This document shows, piece after piece, positions 29,728 through 38,516 of a stretch of 64,000 bases of DNA. Under the pieces are notes generated by a model. It made no database searches. It saw only the letters and a list, made by a program, of their open reading frames with translations, and had not been told where the DNA came from. Each line of letters begins with the position of its first letter. Positions within the stretch are counted from its first letter, which is position 1. The stretch is from Kineosporia mesophila (GTDB lineage Bacteria; Actinomycetota; Actinomycetes; Actinomycetales; Kineosporiaceae), in NCBI RefSeq assembly GCF_021129235.1, contig NZ_JAJOMA010000022.1, positions 57,544 through 121,543 of the forward strand, written 5' to 3'. The translations under genes and the position numbers were made by a program.

Positions 29728-30282
29728 TCAGTCGTCCTCCGGGGAGAGCAGCCAGAGCGATGTGACGATCTTGCTCGCGAGCCTGCGCGAGAACGCGCTC
29801 CTGCGCGTCGAGATCGGCAAGGAACCGGAAATGAGTGCGTAGGGCCTCGGAGAGTTCGAGGGCAGTCGGCGGAGGCACGGCAAGGGCGCCGATGTCCTCC
29901 TCGTCGAACTCCCCGGAGCTGCGGTCGCGCAGCCAATTCTCCGGATCGAAGGCGGGGCCTTCGTGCCCTGGTTTCCAGTAACTGTCGCCCGCGTGGACAC
30001 CATGGGCATCGACCCAGATCTTCAGCACCGCGAGCGGCGTACGAGCTTGAGGTCGAGCGCGCCTGTGATCGGGGAGTTGGTTGCGACCCATCGAAGGTCA
30101 TACAGGTCACGAGCAGGCGTGACGCGGTTGAGACGGGCGATTTTCCCGGCGAGATTCTCTTCGAGTCGGATCACCTGTATCTCGGGAAGCGCGGGCAAGC
30201 CATAGACCCGATGGACCGGCAGCGGTTGCCAACCGCGGCGTACAGGTGGCAGCCGTAATGGCGGGTTGGCCGGGGGCGATCA
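29728..30282 (-). pseudogene. AbiEii-type nucleotidyltransferase toxin remnant, truncated and frameshifted
   Basis: Two minus-strand frames join into one recognisable C-terminal part of an AbiEii/AbiGii-family toxin. The first frame (about 30282-30040) reads ...PLPVHRVYGLPALPEIQ, then IRLEENLAGKIARLNR and TPARDLYDLRWVA, ending at a TGA after KLVRRSRC. A -1 shift near 30035-30042 restores LAVLKIWVDAHG, then DPENWLRDRSSGEFDEEDIGAL and FRFLADLDAQERVLAQAR. The N-terminal nucleotidyltransferase domain (the GS-x-R-x-D-D part) is absent: the frame starts right at the stop of the neighbouring gene. No AbiEi-like antitoxin is seen nearby. Family assignment rests on pattern memory. Confidence 0.65.
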
Positions 30283-30996
30283 TGCTTTCGTGGCGGAGTC
30301 CGGGTCCAGGCAGATCCGGTAGCCGTCCAGGGCCAGGCCGTCGGTGGTGTCGTCGAAGTCGACGTCACCACTGACCGCTCCGTCCAGGCAGACCGAGTCG
30401 CCGTACGTGGTTCCCCGCCAGCCGAGAGCCCCGGCACCGCTGAAGCTCGAGGTGAACCGGCTGGCACTGACCGCGCTCCGCCTGCCACCGATACCGGCCA
30501 CCAGGTCCTGGTCGCAGTCACCCAGGCGCATCGACTTGCGCCATTCGCCCCGGTCGGGCTCGTCGCAGGTCTGCGTGGCCCAGAACTGGGTCAGCACGAC
30601 GCCGTCGACCAGGGCGTCGCGCTTCCCGTCCCCGCAGGTGTCGGTCGTGTGGACATCGATGCTGGTGGACGCGAGCGCCGTGTCGGTCCAGCCCGGGCCG
30701 CCCAGGCTCCAGGCGGGGGAGTGGTAGGTCGCCGACATGGTGCCGGTGAGCGTGACGCTCACGCAGCGCTCCAGGTCTTCGGACCGCACCTGCCGGGTGA
30801 CGGAGTAGTCACGCGTATAGGTGCCCGCCGTGATTCCGCCACCGGCGTTCCACGGGTGGGTGAAACCGGCCAGCACGACCAGGACCAGCACCACGGGCAG
30901 GAGAACGGCGAACGCCACCAGCGCCCGGCGGTCTCCTCGTGCACCGGGTGCACCGGTCCCGGTCTCGTCGGGATGCTGATCGACGCTCACGGTCAT
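30280..30996 (-). CDS. Membrane-anchored extracytoplasmic protein, function unknown
   Basis: A 238-residue protein with a short cytoplasmic start, one transmembrane helix (about residues 25-44, LVAFAVLLPVVLVLVVLAGF) and an outside domain. It contains six cysteines after the helix (ERC, DTC, QTC, GDC, VCL, ICL), an even number that would suit disulfide bonding. I recognise no family. ATG 30996 has AGGA 6 nt upstream. The gene ends where the toxin remnant begins and is divergent from ffh. It may be a lineage-specific secreted or surface protein. Confidence 0.65.
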   Translation of the reverse strand: MTVSVDQHPDETGTGAPGARGDRRALVAFAVLLPVVLVLVVLAGFTHPWNAGGGITAGTYTRDYSVTRQVRSEDLERCVSVTLTGTMSATYHSPAWSLGGPGWTDTALASTSIDVHTTDTCGDGKRDALVDGVVLTQFWATQTCDEPDRGEWRKSMRLGDCDQDLVAGIGGRRSAVSASRFTSSFSGAGALGWRGTTYGDSVCLDGAVSGDVDFDDTTDGLALDGYRICLDPDSATKA

Positions 30997-31199
30997 GCTG
31001 GGTCCTGCCTCTCGTCATCGGGCGGTCAAGGCGCCCCTCGTCCGGCTCGTGGACTGCGAGCCCATGGTGGACGTTGCCGGCGTCCGTCGGGAGGAGCATC
31101 ACGTACCGGCGGGGCCGGGGTACGGGCCCGCCGGCCGGCTCCGTCCGGAGCCGAACCGGCCCTCTCCGGCGGTGCGGACGTCCTTCGCTCCGCAGCCAT

Positions 31200-31211
31200 T
31201 AAGCTAAGAGG
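31200..31211 (+). promoter_or_regulatory. Possible -10 element of a leaderless ffh transcript
   Basis: TAAGCT (31200-31205) ends 6 nt before GTG 31212, the same spacing as at 20684-20696. The AAGAGG between them could be read as a Shine-Dalgarno but touches the start codon. No clear -35 was found. Confidence 0.35.
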
Positions 31212-32804
31212 GTGTTCGCCACCCTTTCCGATCGCCTGACCGCCACCTTCAAGTCGCTGCGTGGCAAGGGCCGGCTGTCCGAGGCCGACGTCGATGCGAC
31301 GATCCGTGAGATCCGCCGCGCCCTGCTGGACGCCGACGTCGCCCTGCCGGTGGTGCGCCAGTTCACCTCGCGCATCCGGGAGCGTGCGGTCGGGATCGAG
31401 GTCTCGCAGGCCCTGAACCCCGCCCAGCAGGTCGTCAAGATCGTCAACGAGGAGCTCGTCGGCATCCTCGGTGGCGAGACGCGCCGACTGCGGTTCGCCA
31501 AGAACCCGCCCACGGTGATCATGCTCGCCGGTCTCCAGGGTGCGGGTAAGACGACGCTGGCCGGGAAGCTCGGTCGCTGGCTGCGCGAGCAGGGGCACAC
31601 GCCGCTGCTCGTGGCCTCCGACCTGCAGCGCCCCAACGCCGTCACCCAGCTCGAGGTGGTCGGGCAGCGCGCCGGGGTCCCGGTGTTCGCGCCCGAGCGC
31701 GGTGTCTCCGAGGGCCAGGGCGTGTCCGGCACCAGCCAGGGCGACCCGGTCCAGGTGGCCCGTGACGGTGTCGCCTTCGCCCGCGACAAGCACCACGACG
31801 TGGTCATCATCGACACCGCCGGTCGTCTCGGTGTCGACGGTGAGCTGATGCAGCAGGCCGCCGACATCAAGGCCGCGACCAGCCCCGACGAGGTGCTGTT
31901 CGTCGTCGACGCGATGATCGGGCAGGACGCGGTCACCACGGCCATGGCCTTTATGGAGGGCGTCGGCTTCACCGGCGTCGTGCTCTCCAAGCTCGACGGT
32001 GACGCGCGCGGTGGTGCGGCGCTGTCGGTGGTGGGAGTGACCGGTCAGCCGGTGATGTTCGCCTCCACCGGCGAGAAGCTGGAAGAGTTCGAGCTCTTCC
32101 ACCCCGACCGGATGGCGTCCCGCATCCTCGACATGGGTGACATCCTCACCCTGATCGAGCAGGCCGAGAAGGCGTTCGACGCCGAGCAGGCCGAGAAGAT
32201 GGCGGCCAAGCTGGCCGCCGACGAAGACTTCACGCTGGAAGACTTCCTCGCCCAGATGGCGGCCCTGAAGAACATGGGCTCGCTGAAGAAGATGCTCGGC
32301 ATGCTGCCGGGCATGGGCGAGCTGCGCGAGCAGCTCGACAACTTCGACGAGCGCGAAATGGACCGCGTCGAGGCGATCATCAAGTCGATGACGCCGCTGG
32401 AGCGCCGGCAGCCCCGGGTGCTCAACGGCTCCCGCCGGCTGCGCGTGGCCAAGGGTTCCGGCACACAGGTCAGTGAGGTCAACACGCTGATCGAGCGCTT
32501 CGGTGAGGCCCAGAAGATGATGCGCGCCATGCGCCGCGGCGGGGGGATGCCCGGCATGCCGGGAATGCCCGGGATGCCGCCGGGCATCGGTGGTGGCAAG
32601 AAGGGCAAGGGCAAGAACACCGCCCCGCGCAAGGGCAAGGCCAAGTCGGGTAACCCGGCCAAGCGCGCCCAGCAGCTCGCCGACGGCGGCAAGAAGAACC
32701 CCACGGGTCAGCCCGGTGGAGCCTTCGGCGTCGGTCAGCCGCCGGCGATCGACCCGGCGAACCTCGAACTGCCGCCCGGTTTCGAGAAGTTCCTGGGCCG
32801 CTGA
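31212..32804 (+). CDS. ffh: Signal recognition particle protein Ffh
   Basis: GTPase subunit of SRP (SRP54) that binds 4.5S RNA and signal peptides. N domain at residues 1-95; G domain with GLQGAGKTTLAGKLG near residue 106, DTAGRLG and SKLDGDARGG; then a methionine-rich M domain with GMLPGMGELR and the GMPGMPGMP tail. A lysine/glycine-rich segment follows. The 530 residues are slightly long but normal for actinobacteria. Confidence 0.97.
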   Translation: MFATLSDRLTATFKSLRGKGRLSEADVDATIREIRRALLDADVALPVVRQFTSRIRERAVGIEVSQALNPAQQVVKIVNEELVGILGGETRRLRFAKNPPTVIMLAGLQGAGKTTLAGKLGRWLREQGHTPLLVASDLQRPNAVTQLEVVGQRAGVPVFAPERGVSEGQGVSGTSQGDPVQVARDGVAFARDKHHDVVIIDTAGRLGVDGELMQQAADIKAATSPDEVLFVVDAMIGQDAVTTAMAFMEGVGFTGVVLSKLDGDARGGAALSVVGVTGQPVMFASTGEKLEEFELFHPDRMASRILDMGDILTLIEQAEKAFDAEQAEKMAAKLAADEDFTLEDFLAQMAALKNMGSLKKMLGMLPGMGELREQLDNFDEREMDRVEAIIKSMTPLERRQPRVLNGSRRLRVAKGSGTQVSEVNTLIERFGEAQKMMRAMRRGGGMPGMPGMPGMPPGIGGGKKGKGKNTAPRKGKAKSGNPAKRAQQLADGGKKNPTGQPGGAFGVGQPPAIDPANLELPPGFEKFLGR

Positions 32805-32834
32805 GGTCATAGATCGAAAATGATGGACGTCGTG

Positions 32835-32862
32835 GTCGCCCGGCGCTGATGAGCCGGGCGAC
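32835..32862 (+). terminator. Hairpin downstream of ffh
   Basis: GTCGCCCGGC (32835-32844) and GCCGGGCGAC (32853-32862) are exact complements with an 8-nt loop. No U-tract follows. It lies 31 bp after the ffh stop and 36 bp before the amidohydrolase start. Confidence 0.7.
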
Positions 32863-32897
32863 GCGGTGGTCGGGTCGAGGGGAGAGCCGGTGATCTC

Positions 32898-33998
32898 GTG
32901 CAGGTGATCCGGCTGTCCGGCCCCGTGCTCACCGGGCCCGACCAGATGCACGACGGCGCCTGGATTCTCGGCGGCCGGATCACGTTCGAGCGGCCCACCG
33001 GTCCCGGGCTCGACGAGACGGTCGTCGACGGCTGGGCCATTCCCGGCCTGGTCGACGCACACAGCCATGTCGGCCTCGACACCCACGGCGCGGTCGACGC
33101 GGCGACCAGCGAACAGCAGGCGCTCGCCGACCGGGACGCCGGGGCCCTGCTGCTGCGTGACGCCGGGTCGCCGGCCGACACCCGCTGGATCGACGATCGC
33201 GACGACCTGCCGGTGATCGTGCGGGCCGGGCGGCACATCGCCCGCACCCGCCGCTACCTGCGCAACTACGCCCACGAGATCGAGCCCGGTCAGTTGCCCG
33301 CGATGATGGCGGCGCAGGCCCGGCTCGGCGACGGCTGGGTCAAGATCGTCGGCGACTGGATCGACCGCGACACCGGCGATCTCGCACCCTGCTGGCCTCT
33401 CGACGCGCTCACCGCGGGGATGGCCGCCGCCCACGCCGAGGGCGCCCGGGTGACCGCGCACTGCTTCGGTGAGGAGTGTCTGCCGGATCTTCTCGCCGCC
33501 GGTGTCGACTGCGTCGAGCACGCCACCGGCCTGGGTGACCACACGCGCACGCAAGCCGCGAGAAGCGGTGTGCCGATCGTCCCCACTTTGATCAACATCG
33601 CCACCTTCCCGCAGATCGCGGCGAAGGCGCAGGAGAAGTTCCCGCTCTACGCGGCCCACCTGCTGGCCCTGCACCGGCGCCGGTACGAGACGGTGCGCGC
33701 GGCCTACGAGGAGGGCGTGCCGGTCTACTGCGGAACGGACGCGGGTGGCTCGCTGCCGCACGGACTCGTCGCCTCCGAGGTGACGCAGTTGCACGCGGCC
33801 GGGCTGCCGCGCACCGCCGCACTCGACGCCGCCTGCTGGTCGGCGCGGTCCTGGCTGGGCAAGCCCTCCCTGGCCGAGGGCGCACCCGCCGATCTGGTGG
33901 TCTACGAGGCCGATCCCCGCCTGGATCTGCGGCTCCTGAGCGCGCCGAGTGCGGTCGTGCTTCGTGGAGCTGTGACATCTGGCAGAATGGTCGGCTGA
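32898..33998 (+). CDS. Amidohydrolase family protein
   Basis: A metal-dependent hydrolase of 366 residues with a TIM-barrel imidazolonepropionase/prolidase-like layout. Metal-site candidates in order are DAHSHVG (residues about 52-58), HCF and EHATG in the middle, and GTDAGG near residue 280. A conserved lysine in WVKIVGDWI may bridge the metals. The C-terminal GAPADLVVYEADP strand closes the composite beta domain. The substrate is unknown. The gene is a frequent neighbour of ffh and rpsP in actinobacteria. GTG 32898 is used; there is no strong Shine-Dalgarno. Confidence 0.85.
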   Translation: MQVIRLSGPVLTGPDQMHDGAWILGGRITFERPTGPGLDETVVDGWAIPGLVDAHSHVGLDTHGAVDAATSEQQALADRDAGALLLRDAGSPADTRWIDDRDDLPVIVRAGRHIARTRRYLRNYAHEIEPGQLPAMMAAQARLGDGWVKIVGDWIDRDTGDLAPCWPLDALTAGMAAAHAEGARVTAHCFGEECLPDLLAAGVDCVEHATGLGDHTRTQAARSGVPIVPTLINIATFPQIAAKAQEKFPLYAAHLLALHRRRYETVRAAYEEGVPVYCGTDAGGSLPHGLVASEVTQLHAAGLPRTAALDAACWSARSWLGKPSLAEGAPADLVVYEADPRLDLRLLSAPSAVVLRGAVTSGRMVG

Positions 33999-34121
33999 AC
34001 CCGGCCGGTGCGGACCCTCTCACCGCAGGCGTTGCCGAGTCCAAGGCTCATCCGATCCACCGGAAACCCCACTCCGGAGGAAAGGTGCGGCCGCATCCAT
34101 GCATATGAGGAGTCCACTTCA

Positions 34122-34619
34122 GTGGCAGTCAAGATCCGTCTCAAGCGGATGGGCAAGATCCGCGCGCCGTACTACCGCATCGTTGTCGCCGACTCGCGCA
34201 CCAAGCGTGACGGTCGCGCGATCGAGGAGATCGGTAAGTACCACCCGACCCACGACCCGTCGGTCATCGAGGTCAACAGTGAGCGCGCCCAGTACTGGCT
34301 CGGTGTCGGCGCGCAGCCGACCGAGCAGGTCACGGCCATCCTCAAGGTGACCGGTGACTGGCAGAAGTTCAAGGGCCTGCCGGGCGCCGAGGGCACCCTG
34401 CGCGTTGCCGAGCCCAAGGTCGAAGACCGTTCGGGCTTCGCCGAGGCGAAGGGCCTGAACGAGAACGAGGCCAAGACCCTGCGCGCCAAGCGCAAGGACG
34501 ACGACGCCAAGGCGAAGGCTGAGAAGGCGGAGAAGGCCGAAGCGAAGACCGAGGCGAAGGCCGAGGCCAAGGCCGAGGAGAAGCCGGCTGCGGCCGAGGC
34601 TCCGGCCGAGCAGGCCTGA
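34122..34619 (+). CDS. rpsP: 30S ribosomal protein S16
   Basis: Small-subunit assembly protein of 165 residues. The core [21 protein letters not shown] and [17 protein letters not shown] are diagnostic. After about residue 115 comes a long lysine/alanine/glutamate-rich tail typical of actinobacterial S16. GTG 34122 follows GAGGAG by about 9 nt; the open frame extends to 34008 without homology. It starts the rpsP-khpA-rimM-trmD operon. Confidence 0.97.
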   Translation: MAVKIRLKRMGKIRAPYYRIVVADSRTKRDGRAIEEIGKYHPTHDPSVIEVNSERAQYWLGVGAQPTEQVTAILKVTGDWQKFKGLPGAEGTLRVAEPKVEDRSGFAEAKGLNENEAKTLRAKRKDDDAKAKAEKAEKAEAKTEAKAEAKAEEKPAAAEAPAEQA

Positions 34620-34620
34620 C

Positions 34621-34863
34621 GTGCTCACCGACGCGCTGGAGCACCTGGTTCGCGGCATCGTCGCCCATCCGGACGACGTGGTCGTGCGCAGTCGCTCGCT
34701 GCGGCGGGGTTCCCTGCTCGAGGTCCGGGTCCACCCCGAAGACCTCGGCCGGGTGATCGGTCGTTCCGGTCGTACGGCCACGGCGCTGCGCACCGTGGTC
34801 AAGGCCATCTCCAACGGTGAGCCGGTCCGTGTCGACGTCGTCGACGTCGACCGCGGCCGCTGA
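34621..34863 (+). CDS. khpA: KH-domain RNA-binding protein KhpA
   Basis: An 80-residue single KH domain with the GRVIGRSGRTA loop that contacts RNA. The gene between rpsP and rimM is the usual position of khpA (YlqC), whose product pairs with KhpB/Jag in Firmicutes to bind small RNAs. GTG 34621 comes one base after the rpsP stop. Confidence 0.93.
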   Translation: MLTDALEHLVRGIVAHPDDVVVRSRSLRRGSLLEVRVHPEDLGRVIGRSGRTATALRTVVKAISNGEPVRVDVVDVDRGR

Positions 34864-34895
34864 CCCGACCCACCTAGCAGGAGAACCAACTCACC

Positions 34896-35438
34896 GTGCG
34901 TCTCGTGGTTGCAAGGATTGGTCGTGCCCACGGTCTGCGCGGCGAGGTGAGTATCGAGGTCCGCACTGATGCTCCGGACCAGCGGTTCGTGACGGGAGTC
35001 GTCCTCCACGTGGAGGACGGCTCCCTTCGCCGTTCCCTGGCGGCGGCGAACATCGCCACCTCGCTCACCCTCGGCCGCGTCCGTGACAACAACGGCACGC
35101 TGCTACTGACTTTCGAAGAGATCACCGACCGCACCACGGCCGAGGCACTGCGCAACGCGGTGCTCGAGGTCGAGCTGCCGGAGGCCTCCGACGAACCTGA
35201 CGCCTGGTACGACCACGAACTGGTCGGGCTGGCAGCGGTCGACCCGGCGGGGGAGAAGCTCGGCGAGATCGTCGCCGTGCAGCACCCGGGCGCCCAGGAT
35301 CTCCTGGTCGTGCGCACCGTCAAGGGCGAGAACCGGCTCGTGCCGTTCGTCGGGGCAATCGTGCCCGAGGTGGACGTGCCCGGCGGCCGGATCGTCATCG
35401 ACGCCCCGGCCGGTCTTCTGGAAGACATCGACGACTAG
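34896..35438 (+). CDS. rimM: 16S rRNA-processing protein RimM
   Basis: Maturation factor for the 30S head that binds S19. The start RLVVARIGRAHGLRGEVSIEV is the RimM signature. The C-terminal PRC-barrel domain begins at DAWYDHELVGL near residue 105 and ends with PGGRIVIDAPAGLLED. The 180-residue length is normal. AGGAGA lies about 10 nt before GTG 34896. The stop directly abuts the trmD start. Confidence 0.96.
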   Translation: MRLVVARIGRAHGLRGEVSIEVRTDAPDQRFVTGVVLHVEDGSLRRSLAAANIATSLTLGRVRDNNGTLLLTFEEITDRTTAEALRNAVLEVELPEASDEPDAWYDHELVGLAAVDPAGEKLGEIVAVQHPGAQDLLVVRTVKGENRLVPFVGAIVPEVDVPGGRIVIDAPAGLLEDIDD

Positions 35439-36230
35439 ATGCGCATCGACGTCTTCTCGATCTTCCCGGACTACCTGACGCCGCTCGACCTCTCGCTCAT
35501 CGGCAAGGCCCGGCGCACCGGTCTGCTCGATCTGACCGTGCACGACCTGCGGGACTTCACCCACGACCGGCACCGCACCGTCGACGACGCCCCGGCCGGG
35601 GGCGGCGCCGGCATGGTGATGAAGCCGGAGCCGTGGGCGGAGGCGCTGGAGACCCTCGCCCAGGGCGAGGCCCGGCCCACGCTGCTGGTGCCCAGTCCCT
35701 CCGGGAAGCCGTTCACCCAGGCGATGGCCCGCGAGCTCGCCCGGCAGGACTGGCTGGCCTTCGCCTGCGGCCGCTACGAGGGCATCGACGAGCGGGTCTA
35801 CGAGCACGCCGCCACGCTGATGCCGGTGCAGCCGTTCAGCCTCGGCGACTACGTGCTCAACGGCGGCGAGGTGGCCGTGCTGGCCGTGGTCGAGGCCGTC
35901 GCCCGGCTGATCCCCGGGGTCATCGGCAACGCCGAGAGCCTCGTCGAGGAAAGCCACGAGGACGGCCTGCTGGAGTACCCGGTGTACACCAAGCCGGCGG
36001 TGTGGCAGGACCGCGAGGTGCCGCCCGTGCTGATGTCGGGGCACCACGCCCAGATCGATCGCTGGCGCCGGGACGAGCGCCTCCGCCGGACCGCACGTCG
36101 CCGCCCCGACCTCATCGGCGTCCTCGATCCCGAAGGCACCGACAAGAACGACCGCGCCGTGCTGCTGGACGAGGGGTGGGAGCCGGCGGGCTCCCGATTT
36201 CAGCCCGTGACCGACCCTGTGGCAGACTGA
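35439..36230 (+). CDS. trmD: tRNA (guanine-37-N1)-methyltransferase
   Basis: SPOUT-fold methyltransferase making m1G37 in tRNAs. [16 protein letters not shown] starts the protein; [17 protein letters not shown] and [10 protein letters not shown] near residues 50 and 111, and [15 protein letters not shown] in the trefoil knot, are canonical. It has 263 residues. ATG 35439 follows the rimM stop with no gap. The 3' end forms the left half of a hairpin reaching into the rplS leader. Confidence 0.97.
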   Translation: MRIDVFSIFPDYLTPLDLSLIGKARRTGLLDLTVHDLRDFTHDRHRTVDDAPAGGGAGMVMKPEPWAEALETLAQGEARPTLLVPSPSGKPFTQAMARELARQDWLAFACGRYEGIDERVYEHAATLMPVQPFSLGDYVLNGGEVAVLAVVEAVARLIPGVIGNAESLVEESHEDGLLEYPVYTKPAVWQDREVPPVLMSGHHAQIDRWRRDERLRRTARRRPDLIGVLDPEGTDKNDRAVLLDEGWEPAGSRFQPVTDPVAD

Positions 36231-36269
36231 ATTCTCGTGCCGCCTGTCGGCTGCGCCCCTGCCACAGGG
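36215..36269 (+). promoter_or_regulatory. Hairpin spanning the trmD end and the rplS leader
   Basis: CCCTGTGGCAG (36215-36225) pairs perfectly with CTGCCACAGGG (36259-36269) over 11 bp, with a 33-nt loop that includes the trmD stop. It lies about 100 bp before rplS and could be a terminator, a processing site or an autogenous control element. It has no U-tract. Confidence 0.45.
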
Positions 36270-36370
36270 GGAGAGCGCGGAACCGACGTCAGAGCCGGGC
36301 ACGACCGTGAACCGTAGAACCTTCTACCTTCGCTGGTGACCTGTGGCATCTGCGAGAGAGCGACTTTCTC

Positions 36371-36730
36371 ATGCACGCACTCGACAGTCTCGACGCAGCA
36401 TCGCTGCGCACCGACGTCCCCGCCTTCCGCGCCGGTGACACCCTGAAGGTTCACGTCCGCGTCATCGAGGGCACGCGCTCCCGTGTGCAGCTCTTCCAGG
36501 GCGTCGTGATCCGCCGCTCGGGTGGTGGCGTCCGCGAGACCTTCACCGTCCGCAAGGTCAGCTTCGGCGTCGGCGTCGAGCGCACCTTCCCGGTGCACTC
36601 CCCGATCATCGAGAAGATCGAGGTCGCGACCCGCGGTGACGTGCGTCGCGCCAAGCTGTACTACCTGCGCTCGCTGCGCGGTAAGGCCGCGAAGATCAAG
36701 GAGAAGCGCGACGCGATCCCCGCGCGCTGA
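36371..36730 (+). CDS. rplS: 50S ribosomal protein L19
   Basis: Ribosomal protein of 119 residues located at the subunit interface. [29 protein letters not shown] and [20 protein letters not shown] are diagnostic. ATG 36371 follows an AGAGAG stretch at about 12 nt. It is separated from trmD by 140 bp containing a hairpin and is followed by a terminator. Confidence 0.97.
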   Translation: MHALDSLDAASLRTDVPAFRAGDTLKVHVRVIEGTRSRVQLFQGVVIRRSGGGVRETFTVRKVSFGVGVERTFPVHSPIIEKIEVATRGDVRRAKLYYLRSLRGKAAKIKEKRDAIPAR

Positions 36731-36773
36731 CTTCACCCCTGATCGACACTGATCAACCCGTTCCACCGCATTC

Positions 36774-36802
36774 GGCCCTGGCTCCCGACGGGAGCCGGGG
36801 CC
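36774..36802 (+). terminator. Hairpin downstream of rplS
   Basis: GGCCCTGGCTCCC pairs with GGGAGCCGGGGCC with one G-U pair and a 3-nt loop. GGATCGCTTT follows without a true U-tract. Confidence 0.7.
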
Positions 36803-37032
36803 GGATCGCTTTGCCCCGTCCGGCACCCTCTGCGTTCGGCTGGCACAGCTTGGGATGAGAAGCTGTGAATCGTTGCCCGCCGTTGCCGGGCGCGTGGTTC
36901 GGCGCCGTTCGTGCCGTCCGCGTGCGAGGATCGGCGCCAGCAGACACTGTGGTGCAGAAGTTCATTGGAATCACCCCGGCAGGGTCACTGTGACCGCCCC
37001 TGCCGCCGAGTCTGAAGAAGGGGTGGGATCGG

Positions 37033-37722
37033 GTGCTGACCGGCCGGACCGCGCCGACGTCGCCCCGCCCGGCGATGCCTGATCGTTCCCCGGCGAGCCC
37101 GCTACGGCGGGCCGTCGTCGTCCTGATCGCCGTCGCGGTGACGATCGCCCTGGTGAGGGCCCTCATCGTGCAGTCGTTCGTGGTGCCCACCGGCTCGATG
37201 GAGCCGACGGTGCAGATCGGCGACCGGGTGCTGGTCTCCCGCCTCTCCTACACGTTCGGCGACATCCACCGGGGCGACGTGATCGTCTTCAACGGCTCCG
37301 GGGTGTTCGACGCGGAAGACGATGGCCCCGACACCCTGCTCGGCAGTGTCGGCCGCGGCCTCGCCTCCGTCTTCAGCATGCCCGTCGGATCTCACGACTA
37401 CGTCAAGCGAGTGATAGGCCTGCCCGGTGACCACGTTGCCTGCTGTGATTCCCAGGGACGTCTGACGGTGAACGGCACGGCGATCGACGAGGCCTACGTG
37501 GCCGAGGGCAATCTCCCCAGCGAGGTCGCCTTCGACATCGAGGTACCGCAGGACCGGCTCTGGGTGATGGGTGACCACCGTTCCGAATCCGCCGACTCGC
37601 GCGCTCATCTCGGCTCCCCCGGAGGAGGCACCGTGCCCGTCGACCGGGTGATCGGGAAGGTCGCCGGCATCTACTGGCCGGTGTCACGTATCGGCGGTCT
37701 CGACGACGGGTCCGGCCGATGA
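37033..37722 (+). CDS. lepB: Signal peptidase I, paralog 1
   Basis: Membrane serine protease that removes signal peptides. One N-terminal helix (about residues 25-47) is followed by TGSMEPT with the catalytic serine and DYVKRVIGLPGDHV with the catalytic lysine; MGDHRSESADSR is the last conserved box. It has 229 residues. The start is uncertain (GTG 37033 or ATG 37075). The 3' end overlaps the next paralog by 4 bp, so the three lepB genes are co-translated. Confidence 0.92.
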   Translation: MLTGRTAPTSPRPAMPDRSPASPLRRAVVVLIAVAVTIALVRALIVQSFVVPTGSMEPTVQIGDRVLVSRLSYTFGDIHRGDVIVFNGSGVFDAEDDGPDTLLGSVGRGLASVFSMPVGSHDYVKRVIGLPGDHVACCDSQGRLTVNGTAIDEAYVAEGNLPSEVAFDIEVPQDRLWVMGDHRSESADSRAHLGSPGGGTVPVDRVIGKVAGIYWPVSRIGGLDDGSGR

Positions 37723-38516
37723 GGGCCGACGGTGACCAGTACGCATCGGAGGAACCGGTGACCCCCTCAGACCCGTGGAACGCGTCCGGATCGGCAGCCG
37801 CCGAGACCCCGGCGGACGTCCCCGAGGACACCAAGGTGGACAAGCCCGCCCCTGGGCCGGTCGCGGCCTTCTTCGCCCTGGTGCGGGAGCTCGCGCTGGT
37901 GCTCGTCATCGCGCTCGGTCTGTCCCTGCTGATCAAGACCTTCCTGGTGCAGGCGTTCTTCATCCCCTCCCCGTCGATGGAGAACACGCTCCTGACCGGT
38001 GACCGGGTGCTGGTGAGCAAGCTGACGCCCGGCCCGTTCGACCTGCACCGCGGCGACATCGTGGTCTTCCAGGACCCGGGCGGCTGGCTCGGTGACAGCA
38101 CGGCGGTCCCCGCGGGCCGCGTCCACCAGGCCCTGAGTTTCGTCGGGCTGGTGCCCAGCAACTCGGACGACCACCTGATCAAGCGCGTCATCGGCCTGCC
38201 GGGCGACACCGTCGCCTGCTGCGACGACCAGGGGCGGGTGACCGTCAACGGTGTGCCGATCGACGAGCCGTACCTCTACCCGGGCGACGAGCCGAGCGAG
38301 AAGACGTTCTCCGTGACGGTTCCCGCCGGGCACATCTGGGTGCTGGGCGACCATCGTTCGGTGTCCCAGGACTCCCGCTACCACCCCGACATCAACAACG
38401 GGATGGTGCCGGAGGACAACATCGTCGGCCGTGCCTTCGTGAACGTCTGGCCGCTGGACCGCTTCAGCCTGCTGCGTAACCCGTCCTCGACGTTCGTGAA
38501 CGTCCCGGCTCCGTGA
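37719..38516 (+). CDS. lepB: Signal peptidase I, paralog 2
   Basis: Residues 1-50 are polar, then one membrane helix (LALVLVIALGLSLLIKTFLV). PSPSMENTL has the catalytic serine and HLIKRVIGLPGDTV the lysine; LGDHRSVSQDSR closes the fold. It has 265 residues. It is closer in sequence to paralog 3 than to paralog 1, sharing the QAFFIPS and VVFQDPGGWL segments, which points to a tandem duplication. It overlaps both neighbours by 4 bp. Confidence 0.93.
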   Translation: MRADGDQYASEEPVTPSDPWNASGSAAAETPADVPEDTKVDKPAPGPVAAFFALVRELALVLVIALGLSLLIKTFLVQAFFIPSPSMENTLLTGDRVLVSKLTPGPFDLHRGDIVVFQDPGGWLGDSTAVPAGRVHQALSFVGLVPSNSDDHLIKRVIGLPGDTVACCDDQGRVTVNGVPIDEPYLYPGDEPSEKTFSVTVPAGHIWVLGDHRSVSQDSRYHPDINNGMVPEDNIVGRAFVNVWPLDRFSLLRNPSSTFVNVPAP

